A stretch of DNA of 13,768 nucleotides from the NCBI GenBank assembly GCA_015654715.1, contig JAATGK010000082.1:1-13768 (forward strand), read 5' to 3'. A program made the position numbers and the translations under genes. Source of the DNA: Alphaproteobacteria bacterium (lineage in GTDB: Bacteria > Pseudomonadota > Alphaproteobacteria > Micropepsales > Micropepsaceae). The notes beneath the pieces were generated by a model, which saw nothing but the letters and a program-made list of their open reading frames with translations, searched no databases and was not told the DNA's origin. Below, one piece after another: positions 4,735-11,200 of this stretch (within the stretch, counting starts at the first letter, position 1; the number at the start of each line of letters is the position of its first letter).

Positions 4735-4820
4735 GCGATTGCCTCTACCTTACCGGGAACCCCATGACCAGACAGACCGTTTATGTCGTTCAAACATACA
4801 ATCCCGGTAAAGGCAATCGC
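4735..4820 (+). promoter_or_regulatory. 19-bp inverted repeat enclosing the start codon
   Basis: Bases 4735-4744 plus 4750-4758 pair perfectly with 4802-4820. This gives 10 + 9 bp separated only by a 5-base bulge (4745-4749) on the left side. The 43-base loop holds ATG 4764. The ribosome binding site GGGA (4755-4758) is inside the stem and the right arm codes for residues 14-19. Folded, the mRNA would hide its own ribosome binding site, so a translational switch is likely. Confidence 0.6.
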
Positions 4821-5009
4821 CTGAAGGCCGACCCGCCCGTTCCCTGTAAATCGGCCGATGCCGCACGCCGCAAGGCGGAAAGACTGGCAGAGTCGAAATG
4901 CGGCGTGGTTGCGTTTTCCAGTTCGGGCGACGCGGAACTCGGCGACTACGACGATGAACCCGTCATTATTTTCAAAGCCGGGCGGTTACCGCCACAATTC
5001 GACGACTGA
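4764..5009 (+). CDS. Hypothetical protein, 81 residues
   Basis: Function unknown. It reads MTRQTVYVVQTYNPGKGNRL, a basic helix (CKSADAARRKAERLAESKCG, about 28-47), then a beta strand VVAFSSSGDAELGDYDDEP and VIIFKAGRLPPQFDD. This is a compact beta-alpha-beta pattern with two cysteines and no signal or membrane segment, suggesting a small cytosolic protein. I believe similar proteins occur in other alphaproteobacteria, but I cannot verify this here. The start is ATG 4764 with GGGAA 4 bases upstream, and there is no alternative internal ATG. The start region lies inside a strong inverted repeat (4735-4820), so translation is probably controlled by RNA folding. It is divergent from cspA, with a 226-base gap, and 230 bases upstream of ndvB on the same strand. 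Confidence 0.7.
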   Translation: MTRQTVYVVQTYNPGKGNRLKADPPVPCKSADAARRKAERLAESKCGVVAFSSSGDAELGDYDDEPVIIFKAGRLPPQFDD

Positions 5010-5045
5010 AGCGTAATGGAATCTCTGTTTATCGCGCTTTTCGGC

Positions 5046-5066
5046 GGAAAACTGGTTTCCTCTTTT
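5046..5066 (+). terminator. Weak terminator-like hairpin after the 81-residue gene
   Basis: GGAAA (5046-5050) pairs with TTTCC (5056-5060), followed by TCTTTT. The stem is only 5 bp and AT-rich, so termination would be weak. Position after the stop and before the ndvB promoter is the main support. Confidence 0.25.
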
Positions 5067-5067
5067 C

Positions 5068-5097
5068 CTGAAAACGTTCTAAGGTACGTTTTATAAT
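5068..5097 (+). promoter_or_regulatory. Probable ndvB promoter with a perfect -10 box
   Basis: CTGAAA (5068-5073, 4/6 of the -35 consensus) and a perfect TATAAT (5092-5097) are separated by 18 bases. The start should be near 5104, giving a leader of about 135 bases before the TTG of the glucan synthase. A perfect TATAAT is rare in such GC-rich DNA and has no other gene to serve. Confidence 0.55.
5071..5092. promoter_or_regulatory. Operator-like dyad in the ndvB promoter
   Basis: AAAACGT (5071-5077) is repeated in inverted form as ACGTTTT (5086-5092) with 8 bases between. It fills the space between -35 and -10 and overlaps both. A dimeric repressor bound here would block the polymerase. No regulator gene is in the window to pair with it. 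Confidence 0.4.
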
Positions 5098-5188
5098 AGA
5101 GTGCTCGGCCTTCGCCGCAGGACTACGGCTAAAGACGCCGTCGGCAAAGAGCCCATTTCGATACCGAGACGTAGGGGGATCTTCGCAC

Positions 5189-5208
5189 CCGCAGGCACGC
5201 GCCTGCGG
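5189..5208 (+). promoter_or_regulatory. Hairpin in the ndvB leader
   Basis: CCGCAGGC (5189-5196) pairs with GCCTGCGG (5201-5208) around a 4-base loop, ending 31 bases before the TTG start. It is a stable 8-bp GC stem without a U-run, so it is a leader structure rather than a terminator. Confidence 0.4.
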
Positions 5209-5227
5209 ACCAAATGGCGCGCGCGCC

Positions 5228-5234
5228 GGAAAGG
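5228..5234 (+). promoter_or_regulatory. Ribosome binding site of the TTG start of ndvB
   Basis: GGAAAGG ends 5 bases before TTG 5240. No ATG or GTG lies upstream in frame before the family's conserved N-terminus begins, so this site and the TTG are the best start. Confidence 0.5.
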
Positions 5235-5239
5235 CCGAC

Positions 5240-8200
5240 TTGAACTTCGCGTTTTCAACTGCATTCGGACGATACAAACTGGAGTCGCCGTGGGATTCGG
5301 AAGCCTCCATTCGCGAGGAACTGTTCAGCGTCGAACGCCTGGAACAGCACGCCGAAAGCCTCGCCGCGGCGCAGCCCGTCACCCCGACCCCGGTGGCGCG
5401 CCTATCGCTGGCCGCCCGGCTCAGGGATAACGAAGCCGTCCTGCTGGCGGCGTATCGCGAAATCGCCAGCACCGTCCGCGATGGTCAAACCACCACCCCC
5501 GCTGCCGAATGGCTGCTCGACAACTATCATTTGGTCGAAGAACAAATCCGCCAGGCGCGCGATGACCTGCCGCCGCGCTATTACCGGCGGCTGCCGAAAT
5601 TGGCGGACGGACCCTTCATCGGTTACCCGCGCGTCTTCGCCATTGCTTGGGCGTTCGTTGCCCATACCGACAGCCGCTTCGATCCCGAAACGCTCACCCG
5701 GTTCGCCCGGGCTTATCAACGCGTCCAGCCCCTGACCATCGGCGAATTGTGGGCCCTGACCATCACCTTGCGGATCGTGCTGGTCGAAAATCTGCGCCGC
5801 GCCGCCAAGAGTATCGTCAGCAGCCGGATCGCGCGCCAGGAAGCCAACGACGTGGCCGACCGCCTTCTCGGCGTCAACGGACGGGCGGCGGAGCCGATCG
5901 ATATCGTCCTACAGCGCTACGAGCAGGGTGATTTAGAGGCGACCTTCGCGGTGCAGCTGGTGCAGCGGCTGCGGGACCAGGATCCGCGCATCACTCCTGC
6001 TCTCAAGTGGCTGGATGACCGGCTTGCGGCCCTCGGCACCACCTCCGACGAGCTGGTCTATGCCGAGCAGCAACGCCAAGGTGCTGCCAGTGTGACGATG
6101 CGCAATATTATCACCAGCATGCGCACGGCCTCGGGCGTTGATTGGACGGAATTGTTCGAGAACGTCAGTCTGGTCGACGATACCTTGCGGGCGGGCAGCG
6201 AATTTGCCGATTTGGATTTTCCGACGCGCAATCTTTACCGCAACGCGATCGAGGAACTCGGCCGCGGCTCGTCGCTGACCGAGCTTGAAATCGCCCGCGC
6301 CGCTCTGATTGCGGCCGCCGGCGGCGAAGACGTCCGTTCGCACGATCCCGGCTATCACCTGATTTCCCGTGGCCGCCGCCGGTTCGAGAACACCATCGGT
6401 TTCCACCCGTCGCCGTCGAGCAGACTTCTGCGCTGGGGCACGAAGATCGGCATCAGAGGATATATCGGCAGCGTCGTCGGCGTTGCTGCTCTGGCGCTGA
6501 TCGGCGCACTACTGACGCTGCAAACCGGCGGCTGGCCGCTGGCGCTCTTGGCATTGCTCGGCGTATTTCCGGCGATCGACCTCGCTGTGGCACTGGTGAA
6601 TCGCGCGGTCTCGGCAGTGTTCAGAGCCGCGCCCCTGCCCAGTCTGGCGCTTCCGAGCGGCATACCGGCCAGCTTGCGCACGATCGTCGCCGTCCCCACC
6701 ATGCTGACGTCAAAAGCCGCGATCGACGAGCAAATCGAGCGGCTTGAGGTTCACTATCTGGCGAGCCCGGATGGCGACCTGCACTTTGCGCTACTCACCG
6801 ATTGGTCCGACGCGCCGGCAGAGCACGTTGCCGGGGACGACGCGCTGTTGGCCGAGGCCGTGAGCGGTATCGACCGTTTGAACAGCCAATACGGACCGGC
6901 GCCCGGCGGCGAGCGCTTTGTCTTGCTGCATCGCCGGCGCGTTTGGGACGAAACCGAGCAGCAATGGATCGGATGGGAGCGCAAACGCGGCAAGCTCCAC
7001 GAATTGAACCATCTGTTGCGCGGCGCCACCAATACGACGTTCATCGCCGGTGCCGATGGCCCGCCCACCGTTCCCGCCGACGTCAAATATGTCATCACCC
7101 TCGACGCCGACACCAGGCTGCCGCGCAACACCGTGCGCCGGCTCATCGGCAAGATGGCTCATCCACTCAACCAGCCGCGGTTCGATACCGCTGCCGGCCG
7201 CGTCGTGGAAGGCTATGCAGTGCTGCAGCCGCGCGTGACTCCGTCACTTCCGGTCGGACGCGAAGGATCGCTGTTCCAGCGCATCGTCTCCAGCATCAGC
7301 GGCATCGATCCGTACGCATCGGCCGTGTCGGACGTGTATCAGGATTTGTTCGGCGAAGGCTCCTATGCCGGCAAGGGCATCTACGATGTCGATGCGTTCG
7401 AGGCGGCCTTGAACGATCGCGTGCCGGCGAACACGCTCCTCAGCCACGATCTTTTCGAAGGCACCTTTGCCCGCGCCGGGATGGCGACAGACGTCGAAGT
7501 CGTCGAGGAATACCCCGCCCGTTACGACGTTGCCGTCGCCCGGCAACACCGCTGGGCCCGCGGCGATTGGCAGCTCGTGCCGTGGATCTTCGGACGCAGC
7601 AACCCATCACATGCCGCCGGCGCCAAATCCGTGCTGCCGCTGATCGGGCGCTGGAAGATGCTCGACAATCTCCGGCGGACGCTGTCGGCCCCAGCCACCT
7701 TTTTGACATTGCTGCTGGCGTGGACACTGCCGCAGCACGATGCCGCGCTATGGACATGCTTCATCCTGGCGACGATCGTGGTGCCGGCGCTGCTTCCGGT
7801 TTTTGCCGCCCTGGTGCCGCGACGCACCCGTACCACGGTCCGCAGCCATCTCGATGCGCTCGGCGACGATTTCGGTCTGGCCCTGACGCAGACCGCGTTG
7901 ACGGTAACGTTCCTCGCCGATCAGGCATGGTCGATGGCCGACGCCATTTGCCGGACGCTGTTCCGCCTGTTCGTCAGTCACCGCCATCTGCTCGAATGGG
8001 TCACTGCGGCCCACGCCAATTTGCGTCCGCGGCTCGATCTCGCCGGGGCCTATCGCAAGATGGCCGGCAGCGTCGTCATCGCGGTCGCGGCTGCGTTCGT
8101 GCTCTGGCTGGCAGGCGGCACGTCTTGGCCGGTCGCCATCCCTTTCACCCTGCTGTGGATCGCCGCCCCCGCCATTGCGCGGTGGGTGAGCCTTTCGCCG

Positions 8201-11200
8201 CTGGTCGCCGGGCACATCGCCATGTCCGAGGCGGATGGGCGCGCCTTGCGACTGATCGCACGCAGGACCTGGCACTATTTCGAAACCTTCGTCACGGCGG
8301 CCGACCATATGCTGCCGCCCGACAATTTTCAGGAGGACCCGAAACCGGTCCTTGCCCGGCGGACCTCGCCCACCAATATCGGCCTCTACCTGCTTTCGAC
8401 CGTCAGCGCGCGCGACTTCGGCTGGGTGGGGACGACCGAAACCGTCGACCGCCTGGAAGCCACCATCGCCACAATGGCGGGGCTCGAGCACTTTCGCGGG
8501 CACCTTTTTAATTGGTACGACACGCGCGATCTCAGGCCGCTGGAACCGCGCTACGTTTCCACCGTCGACAGCGGCAATCTGGCCGGGCATTTGATCGCAG
8601 TCGCCAGTGCCTGCCGGGAATGGATCGACAGCCCGGTCGCGCCCGCCTGCCTGCATGCCGGCATCGACGATGCCTTGCGTCTGGCGCGCACCGCGATCAA
8701 CGAACATGCCAACGTCCGCCATGCGGAAATCCAGACATGGCAGGAACTTGAAAGCGCACTGAGTACGCTGGAGGCGGCGACCCACGCGCCAGCGGCGGGT
8801 GAATTGCCGGCGCGGCTCATCGACCTCGCAAGGCATGCCGCCATCGTCGTGGACATCGCGCAAGCGCTCGCCGGTACCGACGATGCCAGCATCGAAATGC
8901 TGTTCTGGACGCGCGCGATCCAACGAACGATCGACAGCCACCTGCGCGATGCGACCCAAACGGGCCTCGACGTCACCGCGTTGAACAAGCGTCTCCTCAC
9001 CCTCGAGACGGCGGCACGGGCGATGGCGGACGCGATGGAATTCGCGTTTCTGCTCGATCCGCGCCGCAAACTTTTCGCGATCGGCTATCTCGTCAGTGAA
9101 AGCCGGCTTGACGAAAGCTGTTACGACCTGCTCGCGTCCGAGGCGCGGCTGGCGAGTTTCTTCGCCATCGCCAAGGGCGACGTGCCATCGCGGCATTGGT
9201 TCAAGCTCGGGCGGAACGTGACGCCGATCGAACACGGCGCGGCGCTGGTCTCGTGGTCGGGGTCGATGTTCGAATACCTGATGCCGTCGCTGGTGATGCG
9301 GGCACCGGCCGGCAGCCTCTTGGAGGTGACGAACCACCTCATCGTCCATCGCCAGATCGCCTTCGGCAACGAACGCAAGCTGCCGTGGGGCATTTCGGAA
9401 TCGGCCTACAACGCGCGCGATCTGGAGTTTACCTACCAATATTCCAATTTCGGCGTGCCCGGGCTCGGCCTGAAACGCGGCCTGGGCGAGAATGCCGTGG
9501 TGGCGCCCTATGCGACGGCGCTGGCGACCATGGTCGATCCGGCGAGCGCGTTACGCAATTTCACCCGGCTCATCGCGGCCGGAGCCCGCGGACGTTACGG
9601 GTTCTACGAAGCCTTGGACTACACCCGCTCGCGCCTGCCCGACGATGCCGACTGCGCGGTCATTCGCGCCTTCATGGCACATCATCAGGGCATGACAATC
9701 GTGGCGATTGCCAACGCCTTGTTGGACGGCAAGATGCGCATTCGCTTTCACACCGAAGCGGCCATCCAGGCGACGGAGCTCCTGCTGCAAGAACGCACCC
9801 CGCGCGAAGTCGTGGCCGCGCGTGTCAGGTCGGAGGATACCAACCTGAGCGTTGCCGAGCACGTTCCGGACCGGCCGACGGTTCGGCGCATCCGCTCGCC
9901 GCATGGTCCGGCACCAGAAGTTCAGCTGCTCTCAAACGGGCGGTACACCGTCATGCTGACGGCGGCCGGTTCGGGCTATAGCCGGTGGCGCGATGTCGGC
10001 ATCACGCGCTGGCGCGAGGACCCGACTTGCGACGACTGGGGCTCGTTCATCTTCTTGCGCGATGTCCGCAGCGGCGACGTCTGGTCCACCGGCTATCAAC
10101 CGAGCGGCACCGAACCGAGCACCTACGAAGTCCGCTACAGCGAAGACAAGGCCGAGATCGCCCGGCGTGACGGCGTCATCTCGACCCTGCTCGAAATCGT
10201 GGTGTCCTCGGAAAGCGACGCCGAAGCTCGCCGCGTATCGCTCACCAATTCGGGCCTCAGGCCGCGCGAAATCGAGGTCACCTCCTGCGCCGAACTTGCA
10301 CTGGCGACCCCGGCCGCCGATACCGCCCATCCTGCCTTCTCCAAGCTGTTCGTCCAGACCGAATACGACGCCCGGACCGGCGTACTCTTGGCAACCCGGC
10401 GGCGGCGCTCGCCGGCCGAGCCCGAAATCTGGGCGGCCCATCTGGCCGTCGTCGAAGGCGAGACCGTCGGCGAAACCGAAATCGAAACCGATCGCGCCCG
10501 CTTCCTGGGCCGCGGGCGAAACCTGCGTGTGCCGGCGGCCATCAGAGAAAGCCAGCCGCTCAGCGGCAGAGTCGGCACGGTGCTCGATCCGATCTTTGCC
10601 ATGCGCCGGCATGTCCGCGTGCAGCCGGGCGAAACCGTGCGCCTGACGTTCTGGACGATCGTCGCCTCGTCGCGCGCCGACGTGCTGGATCTGGTCGACA
10701 AGCACCAGGACATCAGCGCTTTCGACCGCGCCGCCACCCTGGCGTGGACGCAAGCGCAAGTGCAATTGCGCCATCTCGACATCACCGCGGAAGACGCCAG
10801 ACTTTTTCAACGCCTGGCCGGCCGCGTGCTTTACGCCAATCCCTCCACGCGTCCGTCGCCCGACATCATTCGCCAGGGCAGCGGCGGCCCGGCGGGACTG
10901 TGGGCGCAAAGCATCTCGGGCGACATCCCGATCGTCCTGGTGCGGATCGATTCCATCGAAGACATCGGCCTGGTCGGTCAGATGCTGCGGGCGCACGAGT
11001 ACTGGCGCATGAAGGGATTGGCCGCAGATCTCGTCATTCTCAACGAGCGCTCGTCCTCCTATGTCCAGGATCTTCAAGTCGCCATCGAAACGATGGTGCG
11101 CAAGAGTCAGCATCCGCCAAGTGCCGGTGTTGACATGACCCGCGGCGGCGTCTTCGTCCTGCGTGCCGACCTCATTTCGCAAGAGACCCGCGCCCTGCTG

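Noticed and set aside
4539..4793. 84-codon minus-strand frame upstream of cspA
   Set aside because: It occupies the leader of cspA and the start of the divergent gene, has no ribosome binding site, and looks unlike a conserved protein.
5076..5092. Possible alphaproteobacterial LexA box near GTTC in the ndvB promoter
   Set aside because: The GTTC-N7-GTTC pattern is not met: after GTTC the second half is CGTT or GTTT at the wrong distance. The inverted repeat explains the bases better.
6802..8511. 569-codon plus-strand frame overlapping ndvB
   Set aside because: Strongly Arg-rich, out of frame with the GT84 motifs, and no ribosome binding site; a shadow frame.
7748..9439. 563-codon minus-strand open frame inside ndvB
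   Set aside because: Same reason: a shadow of GC-rich codons opposite the membrane and cyclisation domains, with Arg/Asp/Gln-rich composition and no motif.
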